62,898 nt of DNA from Bacteroidota bacterium (GTDB taxonomy: Bacteria; Bacteroidota; Bacteroidia; Cytophagales; Cyclobacteriaceae): contig JAFDYY010000012.1 in assembly GCA_018267195.1 (NCBI GenBank), positions 1 through 62,898 of the forward strand, read 5' to 3'. Under the pieces are notes generated by a model. It searched no databases. It was not told where the DNA came from and saw nothing but the letters and a program-made list of their open reading frames with translations. Below, one piece after another: positions 28,535 through 37,950 of this stretch. A program made the position numbers and the translations under genes. Position 1 is the first letter of the stretch. Every line of letters starts with the position of its first letter.

Positions 28535-29125
28535 TTAGGCGGTTTTTAATGCTTGTTTCACCAGCTCTTCCAGGCTTATAGCGCCTCCTGTTTTTTTCAA
28601 GAGAGCATCTATACTCCGCTCGGCCTGCGCCTTGCTTATGCCTAGTGTAACCAGAGCAGTTAACGCTTCGTTTCGCATGGTATTGCGCGAAATACCTGAA
28701 ATTCCTACCCCTTCTTCCAGGGTTTCTTTTTTCAATTTATCCTTCAATTCAAGAATGAGACGCTGGGCGGTTTTACCGCCAATTCCTTTCACCGCCTGAA
28801 GGGCTGCCGAGTTTTCGTGCACAATGGCCGATTTTAATTCATCGGGAGGCATATAGCTGAGCACCACTAAGGCGGTGCTGGGCCCTACCCCGTTTACGGA
28901 AATGAGCATCTGAAACATTTGTTTTTCGGCTTCGGTGGCAAAACCGTAAAGAATCTGGGCATCTTCCCGCACGTGCAGGTACGTGGCCAGCTTAATGTCT
29001 TCACGGTCTTTAATTTCAGAAAATGTATTCAGCGAGATGCCCACCTGGTAACCGATGCCATTCACTTCTATAATGACATGAGTGGGTTCTTTGTAAACGA
29101 GTTTTCCCTTGAGGTAGGCAATCAT
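28535..29125 (-). CDS. ruvA: Holliday junction branch-migration protein RuvA
   Basis: 196-aa DNA-binding subunit of the RuvAB branch-migration motor. Domain I (MIAYLKGKLVYKEPTHVIIEVNGIGYQVGI) is the OB fold. The helix-hairpin-helix domain II follows (LISVNGVGPSTALVVLSYM and AVKGIGGKTAQRLILELKDKL), and domain III, the RuvB-contacting helices, lies at the end. Length is normal. It lies 5 bp ahead of sprA. A weak candidate promoter (TAATTTTC) lies upstream in the 29.1-29.2 kb region. Confidence 0.97.
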   Translation of the reverse strand: MIAYLKGKLVYKEPTHVIIEVNGIGYQVGISLNTFSEIKDREDIKLATYLHVREDAQILYGFATEAEKQMFQMLISVNGVGPSTALVVLSYMPPDELKSAIVHENSAALQAVKGIGGKTAQRLILELKDKLKKETLEEGVGISGISRNTMRNEALTALVTLGISKAQAERSIDALLKKTGGAISLEELVKQALKTA

Positions 29126-29421
29126 TGAGCAGGTTAAAAAATAGGTTTAAAGAAGGGAGAAAATTAATCAATTTTTGAGTGACAAGTCAATATGGCGAAA
29201 AAACAATGTGGCTTGTTATTATTTCGTTTCTTGTTTGTGGCGGCTTGGGCTTAGGGTGTGCTTGGCAATGACGTTAGGAATGCCAAGGCTGACTTGCTGC
29301 GACCTGCCCTTGAAACTGATCGTTTGAACGAAGATGGAAACTTTCCGCTGCCCTTCGCCCGGCATAGCACAAACATGATGTCGTCAACTGTGCTTTTGCA
29401 AATATGTTGTTGCCTGCTGTT
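29126..29421. other. Gene-free stretch after the iminopeptidase-like gene, cassette-like tail
   Basis: This stretch of about 300 bp holds no convincing gene. The part next to ruvA (to about 29200) probably contains its promoter. The rest (about 29210-29420) is non-coding sequence directly downstream of the AT-rich hydrolase gene. It is more G+C rich than that gene and includes a CCTAACG-type motif at about 29272 (minus strand) that recalls, but does not match, an integron attC core. It looks like the tail that came in with the hydrolase gene. Confidence 0.4.
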
Positions 29422-30483
29422 TTATTTCTTATCTGGTATAAACTGATTACTTGATACTTCATTCAAAAACTTTATGAGTCCATTGAAATAATTTTCCGGA
29501 TCGTCATATTGAGCCACATGCCCAGAGTTTAAAGTCAAGCTTCTTCCATTTTGTACTTGTTTAGACATCCACTCCATATATTTGGGGTCCATCGTGTCAT
29601 ATTTACCACCAATTACCAACGTGGGCACACTAATTTCTTTTAATCGTTTAGAAACATCCCAGCTTTTCAAAGTTGCATTTCCTGTCATTCCAAACTCGCT
29701 ATGACCTTGCATGTAAACATAGATTTTAGGGTTAAGGTGCGAGAAAGCACGGTTTATAAATTCTGGCCATTCTTCGAGAGGTTTCCGTAAAATGTGTTGT
29801 GTGTAATAATATTTCATCAATAATTCAGAATATCTCGGGTTTTCAAAATCCCCTTTGGCTTCTAATGCCGAAATCTCTTTCCAAACATCGGGCGAAAGTT
29901 GTGGTGCAAGCACTTCTTTAGCATATTTTTCGTATTCTGGTGCACTTGCCATCATATTTGAAATGATTAACCCTTTCAAGTTTTGCTGATATTTCAACGC
30001 ATATTCCATCGCTAAAATTCCGCCCCAAGATTGTCCGAGTAAATAGAAATTATTTTTGTCAAGTTTCAATGCTTCTCGAACTTGCTCTACTTCTTCTACG
30101 AAATGCTCTGTAGTCCAAAGTGTGGAATCATTTGACTTGTCGCTATAATATGAATCCAATTGGTCGTAATAAATATATTCAATGCTAGCGTTTGGAAGAT
30201 AGCCATCAAAATTATCAAAAAACTCGTGTGTCCCACCTGGTCCACCATGAAGGAGCAACACCTTTATTTTTGGATTATTTCCTACCCGTTTTGTCCAGAC
30301 TTTATAAGTTCCTTTCGGTGTAGAAATTGGAATCATTTTTATTCCACCTGTATTTTGGTCATCGGTATTTGAATAATCAAAATAGGTGGATTTACTTGTT
30401 GAAGTTTCGTCAGTCGTTTTGGATGATTGATTGCACGAACACAAACAAGCCGCAATTAAAAGTGTACTTAAAAAAAATCTCAT
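29422..30483 (-). CDS. Proline iminopeptidase-family alpha/beta hydrolase, lipoprotein
   Basis: 353-aa S33-like hydrolase carried as a lipoprotein (lipobox LCSC, Cys17). The oxyanion motif HGGPGG is at 79-84, the nucleophile Ser152 in GQSWGG, the acid Asp in GGKYDTMDP and the base His in SGHVAQYDDP. True proline iminopeptidases have DQLGxGxSD after the first motif; here it reads DQLDSYYSD, so substrate preference may differ. It releases N-terminal proline or related small amides (family knowledge). The gene is visibly AT-richer than its neighbours, stands alone between ruvA and an M28 peptidase, and is followed by a non-coding tail. These are signs of lateral acquisition. Confidence 0.85.
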   Translation of the reverse strand: MRFFLSTLLIAACLCSCNQSSKTTDETSTSKSTYFDYSNTDDQNTGGIKMIPISTPKGTYKVWTKRVGNNPKIKVLLLHGGPGGTHEFFDNFDGYLPNASIEYIYYDQLDSYYSDKSNDSTLWTTEHFVEEVEQVREALKLDKNNFYLLGQSWGGILAMEYALKYQQNLKGLIISNMMASAPEYEKYAKEVLAPQLSPDVWKEISALEAKGDFENPRYSELLMKYYYTQHILRKPLEEWPEFINRAFSHLNPKIYVYMQGHSEFGMTGNATLKSWDVSKRLKEISVPTLVIGGKYDTMDPKYMEWMSKQVQNGRSLTLNSGHVAQYDDPENYFNGLIKFLNEVSSNQFIPDKK

Positions 30484-30617
30484 TGTATCTATTGTTTTGA
30501 GTTTTGTTTTTTAGCGTGTCAGCAAATAGCACCAACTCATTTATTAATGCATCCCTTTCAATCCCTGCACCCTGTGCTGGCACCATTACATATAGATTGC
30601 GTGCGTGCTACCGCAAT

Positions 30618-32855
30618 TTACCTCATCATCAAAATGGCATTGGCTGCTTCTATCTGTTTGGAAAAGGAGGTAAGGGTTTGGGTTACAATGGCCAGTTGCT
30701 CCTGCGCTTCGGTAAAATTTCTTTGCTCGATGGCCTCTCTCACACCCGGCAATGTTTTTACTCCGTAGCCGGTATAAAACCCGGGAGCATAAATGGTGTG
30801 CTTATACCAGGGCCTGCGGGGCAGCCCGCTTTGCGAAAGCAGCAGGCGTTCGGATTTATACAACAGCTGATTTAGTTTTTCCAGATTGGTATTGGGCTTG
30901 GGGTTGGCCGCATATAAATCGCTAAAGATGTTTACATTTTTTTCTAACTGGCCGAGGGCATTCTGAAGGTCGGCAAAATTGAGATAGGGCACGCTTGCTT
31001 TCGGAGCCGGTACTATCAATTTTTTAGTGGGGTCGGCTGCTTGTGTGTAGCGGTTTTCGCGGATCATCTGGTTTTCTACTTCCGTGCTTTCGCGCAGGTT
31101 GTCTATCAGGCTGGTTACTTCGGCTGCATACGTGGCCACTGTTTTTTGGAACGTTTTAAAATCAAAAGGCAGCACATCGGCATTGGCCAAACGCAGTGTG
31201 GCACGGCCGGTGGTCTTGGCCAACGTTACGCCATACTCAAGGGTGGGGTCTTTAAACCGTTTAAAGTGATCGTAGCTGTCGTAGATAGAATGGTATTCTC
31301 CGCCTCCGTTTTCTCCGCCATAACCAAAGTCCAGCGAGGCAATGCCCAAATGCTGAATGAACGGAGTGTAATCCGATCCCGACCCCATCGCCCCAATGGG
31401 CATTGATCTGCGGTTCAAAATTTCTTTACGTGTCTTGGCCGACCCGGCACGAGCTGCTTCAGCCGACTTTCTTCGTTCGGCCACACTTACCTTGGTTTGC
31501 GGATCTACCACATCGCGGGCAACTTCATTAACTAATGTTTCCAGCGTATGCGATCCTTCGGCATAAAAAAATCCGCGTCCACTACCATCGGTATTAATGT
31601 AGGCAACAGTCTTTTCCGAAAGTTCGGCAGCATGGTGTTCTGCCCATTCGGTAGAGCCCATCAGCGAAGGTTCTTCGGCATCCCAGGCGCAAAAGATAAT
31701 GGTACGCTTGGGTTTCCATCCGGTTTTCATCAATTCGCTGATGCTGCGTGCTTCTTCTAATTCGGCCGAGAGCCCACTGATCGGGTCGCTGGCACCATTT
31801 ACCCAGGCATCGTGGTGGTTGCCGCGTATCACCCACTCATCCGGGTATTCGGATCCTTTTATTTTAGCAATGACATCATAAGCCGGTTTAATATCCCAGT
31901 TAAATTCTAGTTTGAGGTGCACCTTGGCCGTGCTCGGCCCGATGTGGTAAGTAAGGGGCAGAGCGCCACGCCAGCGTTCGGGGGCTACCGGCCCACCCAA
32001 CGATAGAAGCAACGGTTTGGCATCGGCATAGGAAATGGGGATGACCGGTATCTTCAACAGGTTAGTGGCCTCTTTACGGTCTATGCGTTTGGCATCGGCT
32101 GTAGAGCCATAGCCGGGTGTAGTGGGGTCGCCCGGGTAAATCGGCATATCCAATACGGAGCCACGCTGCACACCAAATTCATTTTTATAAGCGCCTTTAG
32201 GATATACATCGCCCTGAAAATACCCATCGCCTTCGGGGTCGGAATAGATGATGCAACCTATGGCACCATGCTCTTGCGCCACTTTTGGTTTGATACCGCG
32301 CCATGAACCTCCGTATTTGGCAATCACTATTTTTCCTTTCACGTCAATGCCGAGTTTATCAAGTTCGTCATAGTCGGAGGGTACGCCATAATTTACAAAC
32401 ACCAATTCGCCTGTAACATCACCATCGGGCGACCAGCAATTGTACACCGGCAACTGTTCTGCTTTCTGGCCGGAGGTGGCATCTTCTTTCAGAGCCGGCT
32501 CTTCCAGTTTGGCTACAAATTTTTGTGCTCCGAGCAATTCTAACACGCGCACTTTAGGCGTTGGGAAAAGGACTTGAAAAGTTTCTATTTGTGTATCGTA
32601 TCCCCAGCTTTTTAAAAGATCGCGCATGTATTCGGCATTGACTTTGCCATAAGGCGAACCTACGTGGTGCGGCCGGGCCGAAAGGCGTTTCACCAGGTCG
32701 TCTATATTTTTTGCCTGCAGGTGGCTGTCAAACTTATCTTCTAGTTTAAACTGGGCATCGGCATTTTCTTTAGTAAAGCCCGTAAGCTGTTTGGTTTGAG
32801 CTTGAGCCAAAAGCAGCCCACCAGCCAATAGAACGGTGAGGGTAAAGCGTATCAT
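30618..32855 (-). CDS. M28 family peptidase, glutamate carboxypeptidase II-like
   Basis: 745-aa exported zinc peptidase. A signal peptide (MIRFTLTVLLAGGLLLAQAQ) is followed by a protease-associated insert (about 130-330) and the M28 core. The di-zinc ligands align with human GCPII: His347 in GNHHDAW, Asp357, the catalytic Glu394 and Glu395 in WDAEEPSLMG, Asp423 in INTDGS, and the His of GEYHSIYDSY. A helical TFR-dimer-like C-terminal domain follows. Such enzymes trim C-terminal acidic residues or dipeptides outside the cell. It probably supports peptide scavenging with the neighbouring iminopeptidase-like lipoprotein, though they are separated by 134 bp and differ in base composition. Confidence 0.92.
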   Translation of the reverse strand: MIRFTLTVLLAGGLLLAQAQTKQLTGFTKENADAQFKLEDKFDSHLQAKNIDDLVKRLSARPHHVGSPYGKVNAEYMRDLLKSWGYDTQIETFQVLFPTPKVRVLELLGAQKFVAKLEEPALKEDATSGQKAEQLPVYNCWSPDGDVTGELVFVNYGVPSDYDELDKLGIDVKGKIVIAKYGGSWRGIKPKVAQEHGAIGCIIYSDPEGDGYFQGDVYPKGAYKNEFGVQRGSVLDMPIYPGDPTTPGYGSTADAKRIDRKEATNLLKIPVIPISYADAKPLLLSLGGPVAPERWRGALPLTYHIGPSTAKVHLKLEFNWDIKPAYDVIAKIKGSEYPDEWVIRGNHHDAWVNGASDPISGLSAELEEARSISELMKTGWKPKRTIIFCAWDAEEPSLMGSTEWAEHHAAELSEKTVAYINTDGSGRGFFYAEGSHTLETLVNEVARDVVDPQTKVSVAERRKSAEAARAGSAKTRKEILNRRSMPIGAMGSGSDYTPFIQHLGIASLDFGYGGENGGGEYHSIYDSYDHFKRFKDPTLEYGVTLAKTTGRATLRLANADVLPFDFKTFQKTVATYAAEVTSLIDNLRESTEVENQMIRENRYTQAADPTKKLIVPAPKASVPYLNFADLQNALGQLEKNVNIFSDLYAANPKPNTNLEKLNQLLYKSERLLLSQSGLPRRPWYKHTIYAPGFYTGYGVKTLPGVREAIEQRNFTEAQEQLAIVTQTLTSFSKQIEAANAILMMR

Positions 32856-32966
32856 GATATATGAGTATTTAGGTTAGGTTCTGTTTATGCAAAATACTGC
32901 ATTTAAACATTTTACTTTCACAAAAGTGATAAGCGGTTGTTGTGCACACGTTCTTTGTTCTTTACA

Positions 32967-35246
32967 CTAAAGATGTTCATTCCGCTCGTGCAGTTGCGCA
33001 TCCACCACGGCTATGGCGGCCATGTTTACGATGTCGCGGATGGAACTGCCGAGTTGCAAAATATGAACCGGTTTTTTCATGCCGAGCAAAATCGGCCCGA
33101 TAGCTTCTGCTCCTCCTATCTCCATCAGTAATTTGTACGCAATATTTCCGGAAGCCAGATTAGGGAAAATTAACGTATTGGCTCCTTGCGTGGCCAATGC
33201 ACTGAACGGATAAACTTCTTTTTGCAGCTCGGTATCGAATGCTACGTTGGCCTGAATGTCGCCATCTAAAACAAGGTCGGGATATTTTTGTTTGGCTAAC
33301 CTCACTGCCTCGCGCATCTTTTCGGGGATTTCGCCTTTGCTCGACCCGAAGTTGGAATACGACAGCACGGCTACACGGGGTTCTATATCAAAAAATTTCA
33401 CACCACGCGAAGCCAACCCGATAATGCCTACCAACTCATCGGCCGAGGGATCCACATTTACGGTGCAATCAGCAAAAAAGAAAGTACCCTTTTTATTCAT
33501 GATGATGTACATACCGGCCACCCGGTTGGTGTTTTTACTCATGCCAATGATTTGCAGCGAAGGTAAAATGGTTTTGGAGTAATCTTTCGTTAACCCCGAT
33601 ACCAACGCATCGGCCTCTCCAAATTCCAGCATCATGGCGCCAAACGCATTGCGGTCGCGCATCTGGCGCAAGGCATCTTGGTAGGTTGCACCTTTGCGTT
33701 GACGTTTTTCATAATAGGCTTTGGCATATTTTTCGGTCCGTTCTTTTTCTTCGCGCGGATCTATAATTTTACAATCGCCCAGTTCCAGGCTATGTTCTTT
33801 TACCAAGCGTTCTATCTCTACCCGGCTTCCCAGTAAAATAGGTTTTGCAATTTTTTCGTCTTGCAAAATTTGAGCGGCTTTCAAAATTTTATGATGATCG
33901 GCTTCGGCAAATAAAATGCGCTTGGGTTTTCTCTTGGCCAGATCAATAATGCGGGCTGTTAATTTTTGGTCGATGCCGATGCGTTTTAGCAATTCATGAT
34001 TATAAGCACCCCAATCTTTTATGGGGTTTGTGGCAACCCCCGAATCCATGGCGGCTTTGGCTACAGCCGGTGCCACCGTGGTAATCAATCGCGGATCTAA
34101 TGGTTTAGGGATGAGGTAATCTTTACCGAATTGAATTTTATCTACTCCATACGCCTTAAATACAATGTCGGGCACAGTTTCCTGTGCCAGATCGGCCAGT
34201 GCCCGAACGGCTGCCAATTTCATGGCTTCATTTATTTCGGTGGCACGCACATCTAACGCACCACGAAAAATATAGGGGAAGCCGAGCACATTGTTGATTT
34301 GGTTAGGGTGGTCGGAGCGGCCTGTTCCCATAATAATATCGGGACGGGTTTGTTTGGCCAGATCGTAGCCTATTTCCGGGTTAGGGTTGGCCAGCGCAAA
34401 TACGATCGGGTCTTTCGCCATTGCCAAAATATCTTCCGGTTTTAAAATATCCGCTACGGAAAGCCCTACAAAAACATCGGCTCCTTTAACGGCTTCTTGC
34501 AGGGTAGAAATTTTTCGGGTAGTAGCGAATTCTAACTTACTGGGGTCGAGCCCGGTCCGGTCTTTATGAATTACTCCTTTGCTATCGCACATGATGAGGT
34601 TTTCTTTCTTCAACCCTAGGGCGATATACAGTTTTGTACATGAAATTGCCGCAGCTCCGGCTCCATTTACCACGAGTACAACTTCTCCAATCTTTTTCCC
34701 ATTAAGGTTTAGTGCGTTGAGCAGAGCCGCACTGGAAATGATGGCCGTGCCATGCTGGTCGTCATGCATAATCGGAATGTTCATCTTCTCGCGCAGCACG
34801 GTTTCAATTTTAAAACATTCGGGTGCTTTGATGTCTTCCAGGTTTACACCTCCAAACGTAGGCTCGAGGGCCTTTACTACTTCTATAAATTTATCGGGAT
34901 CTTCTTCGTTAATCTCAATGTCGAAACTGTCGATGCCGGCATATTTTTTAAAAAGCACGGCTTTGCCTTCCATCACCGGTTTGGCCGCTTCCGGACCGAT
35001 GTTGCCCAGCCCCAGCACGGCCGTGCCATTGCTGATTACCGCCACCAAATTTCCTTTGCTGGTATATTTATACACCTCTTCTTTGTTGGCCGCAATTTCT
35101 TTGCATGGTTCGGCTACTCCGGGCGAATAGGCCAGCGCCAGATCTAGCTGCGAACTAAGTTGCTTGGTGGGGGTTACTTCAATCTTGCCGGGCTGCCCTT
35201 GTGTATGATAATTAAGAGCATCTTGTTTTCTGATTTTAATAGACAT
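32967..35246 (-). CDS. maeB: NADP-dependent malic enzyme with C-terminal phosphotransacetylase-like domain
   Basis: 759-aa MaeB type. The N-terminal malic enzyme domain (1-430) has the [13 protein letters not shown] start, the [20 protein letters not shown] metal/substrate region and the [12 protein letters not shown] nucleotide loop. The C-terminal phosphate-acetyltransferase-like domain (about 430-759) usually serves regulation by acetyl-CoA rather than catalysis. It converts malate to pyruvate with NADPH formation. In other Bacteroidota maeB often neighbours ruvA and sprA. Here two peptidase genes lie between maeB and ruvA. Confidence 0.96.
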   Translation of the reverse strand: MSIKIRKQDALNYHTQGQPGKIEVTPTKQLSSQLDLALAYSPGVAEPCKEIAANKEEVYKYTSKGNLVAVISNGTAVLGLGNIGPEAAKPVMEGKAVLFKKYAGIDSFDIEINEEDPDKFIEVVKALEPTFGGVNLEDIKAPECFKIETVLREKMNIPIMHDDQHGTAIISSAALLNALNLNGKKIGEVVLVVNGAGAAAISCTKLYIALGLKKENLIMCDSKGVIHKDRTGLDPSKLEFATTRKISTLQEAVKGADVFVGLSVADILKPEDILAMAKDPIVFALANPNPEIGYDLAKQTRPDIIMGTGRSDHPNQINNVLGFPYIFRGALDVRATEINEAMKLAAVRALADLAQETVPDIVFKAYGVDKIQFGKDYLIPKPLDPRLITTVAPAVAKAAMDSGVATNPIKDWGAYNHELLKRIGIDQKLTARIIDLAKRKPKRILFAEADHHKILKAAQILQDEKIAKPILLGSRVEIERLVKEHSLELGDCKIIDPREEKERTEKYAKAYYEKRQRKGATYQDALRQMRDRNAFGAMMLEFGEADALVSGLTKDYSKTILPSLQIIGMSKNTNRVAGMYIIMNKKGTFFFADCTVNVDPSADELVGIIGLASRGVKFFDIEPRVAVLSYSNFGSSKGEIPEKMREAVRLAKQKYPDLVLDGDIQANVAFDTELQKEVYPFSALATQGANTLIFPNLASGNIAYKLLMEIGGAEAIGPILLGMKKPVHILQLGSSIRDIVNMAAIAVVDAQLHERNEHL

Positions 35247-35316
35247 AGTGTTTCGTTGAAAAAGTAAGGTACGACTGATTTCTTAAATTTTTTTAAACAA
35301 ATAACAGAACCTTTGT

Positions 35317-35934
35317 TTATTCATGATATTTTTTCTCGCCTGCCCGGATCGCCATTTTCAACACATTTTCCTGAGGCGGAAGGGGACAGGAGTAGTTTTC
35401 GGAGTACGCACAGTATGGATTGTAAGCCTCATTAAAATCAAGTACGATGGTGGAAGCGCCCGGTACTTTTTTCAGATCCAGATAGCGGCCAGCTCCATAC
35501 GTTTCGCGGGCGCTGGTAGAATCAGCAAAAGCCAAAAAGAGTGTGCCTTTGTATGGCCCGTCATCTACTATTTCTAAAATCAATAAACGGGCGGGTTGTG
35601 CGTTAACCTCAAACTCGGCATAGGCATATTCCAAATATTTTTTCTCCACACCATCGCTGGTGGGCAACGGCATCATTTTTTTATTTTGAATCGGAATCAA
35701 CTTTGCCGTAACCCGGTACTTTGCATCGGGCTGAAAATACAACAAGGGTTTTGCCGTTTGTCGCTCTTTACCGAAGGGCGAATTTTCGCTGTGCATAAAT
35801 TCATCTTTTTCTTTTCTCAGTTTTTGAATTGTCTGAATATACTCCGCCTCGGTTGGCCCTCCGCTCAGCGAATAATAAATGATGGTAGCCACCAAGGCAA
35901 GCAGGGCCATCAATAAAATATTTTTAGTACTCAT
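35317..35934 (-). CDS. DUF1684 domain-containing protein
   Basis: 205-aa protein with an N-terminal membrane or signal segment (6-24) and the DUF1684 core. Conserved pieces are SPFGKERQTAKPLLYF, the GTLFLAFADSTSARETYGAGRYL segment and FNEAYNPYCAYSENYSCPLPP with two conserved cysteines. The function of DUF1684 is not established. The start overlaps the stop of the upstream serine hydrolase by 4 bp, so the two form an operon. Confidence 0.88.
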   Translation of the reverse strand: MSTKNILLMALLALVATIIYYSLSGGPTEAEYIQTIQKLRKEKDEFMHSENSPFGKERQTAKPLLYFQPDAKYRVTAKLIPIQNKKMMPLPTSDGVEKKYLEYAYAEFEVNAQPARLLILEIVDDGPYKGTLFLAFADSTSARETYGAGRYLDLKKVPGASTIVLDFNEAYNPYCAYSENYSCPLPPQENVLKMAIRAGEKKYHE

Positions 35935-37175
35935 TTATTTATCACAAGGGATTTCGGTTTCCAATGGTTGATTGAATCGAGATGATGATCATATATTTTG
36001 AAAAATCGGGGAATGGCCTGGTCGGCTAATGGGCCGGGTGAATTAACCAACACTGCTATGGCAATTTTTTTCTTTCGATTGATGGCCACCTCGCTGCGAT
36101 AATGATTAACGTACCCTCCGTGGTAGGCAATGGTATCATCGCGAAAGGTAACGATGCGCCATCCCAGTGCATAATACGACTTGCGTACAGGCTTCCATTG
36201 CCAGAAATATAAATTACGTGCTACCGCCCGCACCTGAGGTTGCAGCATTTCATTAATAGAACCGGCCGAAAGAACCGCGTTGGAAGACAGCAATGCCTTC
36301 AGCCAAAGAGCCAGATCGAATGCGCTGGCATTAATGCCTCCGGCCGGAGCTACTGAATAATACGCGCTTGAAATTGTGAGCGGAAGGATAAGCTGGTGCG
36401 GCATGGCCACATCGGTATTGCTTTTTATTTTTTTTAATGAAGCCGAAGCATTTTTCATTCCCAACGGAAGAAAAAGTTTTTCGGTCAGTACTTCTTCAAA
36501 AGATTTTTGGGTGGCGGCTTCAATTACCTTCCCGATCAGGCTAAAACCTACATTCTGATAACTGTACACTTTGCCGGGCTCGTCAATGAGGTCGAGGGTG
36601 CTAAGGTAGTTAATCAATGTATCTACGGGAGCGTTTCGATCCACCATATCGGTAAACGCATGATATGGCAGCCCTTCGGTGTGTGAGAGAATGTGGCGAA
36701 TCTTTAATTGCTGGGTAGCCCGCTCCGATTTTAGTTTGAAATGGGGTAAGTACTTAATCACGGGGTCGTCCCAATGAATAATGTTTTCATTTACTAATTC
36801 GGCCGCCAGTGTGGCCGTTATGCTTTTAGAAACAGAACCCACTCTAAAAACAGTTTGTGCATCTACTGAATCGGGTTTGCCCACTTCGCGCAAACCATAT
36901 CCTTTTACCAGAATAATGCTGGTATCGCGTACAATTGCCACTGCCACACCGGGAGCCTGCTTGTTGGCTAACTCCGTGCGTATAAAATTTTCAAACTCAT
37001 CTACGGCCTGCTGAACGAATGGATTAGAAACCAGATCTACTTTTTTGGGTCTGAACGTTTTGGGTTGGGCAACATGGGCCCTCTTCAAGGGAGGATTGGG
37101 TTTATCGTTCGCGGGATAGACAAAGAAAACCAGCGCTCCTAATATGATAACCCCTATCGTGATAGCTACTTTCAA
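35931..37175 (-). CDS. Class C beta-lactamase-like serine hydrolase, membrane-anchored
   Basis: 414-aa protein with an N-terminal hydrophobic anchor (3-21) and a linker, then a beta-lactamase-family domain. Active-site motifs: SVSK (Ser114, Lys117), YQN in YSYQNVGF as the YxN element, and HGG in IAYHGGYVNHY. It probably acts on cell-wall or peptide substrates in the periplasm; the substrate is unknown. It overlaps the DUF1684 gene by 4 bp and starts 9 bp after radC, so radC-hydrolase-DUF1684 may be one transcript. It differs from the lipoprotein paralogue at 16916. Confidence 0.9.
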   Translation of the reverse strand: MKVAITIGVIILGALVFFVYPANDKPNPPLKRAHVAQPKTFRPKKVDLVSNPFVQQAVDEFENFIRTELANKQAPGVAVAIVRDTSIILVKGYGLREVGKPDSVDAQTVFRVGSVSKSITATLAAELVNENIIHWDDPVIKYLPHFKLKSERATQQLKIRHILSHTEGLPYHAFTDMVDRNAPVDTLINYLSTLDLIDEPGKVYSYQNVGFSLIGKVIEAATQKSFEEVLTEKLFLPLGMKNASASLKKIKSNTDVAMPHQLILPLTISSAYYSVAPAGGINASAFDLALWLKALLSSNAVLSAGSINEMLQPQVRAVARNLYFWQWKPVRKSYYALGWRIVTFRDDTIAYHGGYVNHYRSEVAINRKKKIAIAVLVNSPGPLADQAIPRFFKIYDHHLDSINHWKPKSLVINK

Positions 37176-37184
37176 ATTTTTATT

Positions 37185-37895
37185 TTATATCAGTCCTTCA
37201 TCGGTCATGCTAAGATAATGATGCCCGGCTACAATTAAGTGATCGAGCAGGGCAATCTCCAGTGTCTTACCGGCTTCTTTCAGTTTTTTAGTAAGCTGTA
37301 TGTCGCTATCGCTGGGTTTGAGGTTTCCCGAAGGGTGGTTGTGCACGACAATCACCCCTGACGACAGTTCCTCTAACGCCAGCTTAAAAATGATTTTAGG
37401 ATCGGCTACGGTGCCACTCACGCCTCCTTCGCTTATTTTTTTCTTTTTGATCAACCGGTTGGCTTTGTTTAGCAGCAGCACCCAAAACTCTTCATGCGGC
37501 AGGTCTATTAAATCGCCTTTAATTAAATCAAATGCTGTTTTAGAATTTTCGATTTTAGGTTTTTCTTCCGGATTAATTTCTTTGCGCCTTCTGCCCAGTT
37601 CTAATGCAGCTACAATAGTAATGGCTTTGGCTTCGCCTATGCCTTTGGCTTTCATCAGTTCTTTTACTGAAAGCTTGGCAAGATGATCTAAATTATTATC
37701 TACATAGGCCAGCACTTTTTTAGCTACTTCTACCGCACTCATCCGGGCGGTACCCGATCCCAGCAAAATGGCAATCAGTTCGGCATCGCTCAAAGCAGAA
37801 GTTCCCTTCAGCAATAATTTTTCTCGGGGCCGGTCTTCGGGCGACCAGCTCTTAATGTTCATCGGTTGGTTATCTTCTATCTTCACCGGCTCCAT
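37185..37895 (-). CDS. radC: RadC-family JAB/MPN domain protein
   Basis: 236-aa protein with an N-terminal helix-hairpin-helix region (about 68-100, MKAKGIGEAKAITIVAALELGRR) and a C-terminal JAB domain. The zinc motif reads VVHNHPSGNLKPSDSD (His185, His187, Asp198). The historical DNA-repair role of RadC is doubtful; metalloprotease- or nuclease-like activity has been proposed. ATG 37895 gives the longer form, and an internal Met at position 12 is possible. It is first in a probable three-gene transcript. Confidence 0.93.
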   Translation of the reverse strand: MEPVKIEDNQPMNIKSWSPEDRPREKLLLKGTSALSDAELIAILLGSGTARMSAVEVAKKVLAYVDNNLDHLAKLSVKELMKAKGIGEAKAITIVAALELGRRRKEINPEEKPKIENSKTAFDLIKGDLIDLPHEEFWVLLLNKANRLIKKKKISEGGVSGTVADPKIIFKLALEELSSGVIVVHNHPSGNLKPSDSDIQLTKKLKEAGKTLEIALLDHLIVAGHHYLSMTDEGLI

Positions 37896-37950
37896 TCAAA
37901 GTTTACCGTTCAAGATAATTAAATTTATTTTTTGTTTTTCAACAGACCGG

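Noticed and set aside
29265..29420. Possible integron attC site
   Set aside because: Only one core-like motif (CCTAACG) is visible; the paired core and symmetric arms are missing, and there is no integrase.
29258..29462. Short overlapping ORFs on both strands in the tail region
   Set aside because: No protein-like features; the region appears non-coding.
30504..30875. 123-codon plus-strand ORF over the M28 gene end
   Set aside because: It is a shadow of the peptidase gene in another frame.
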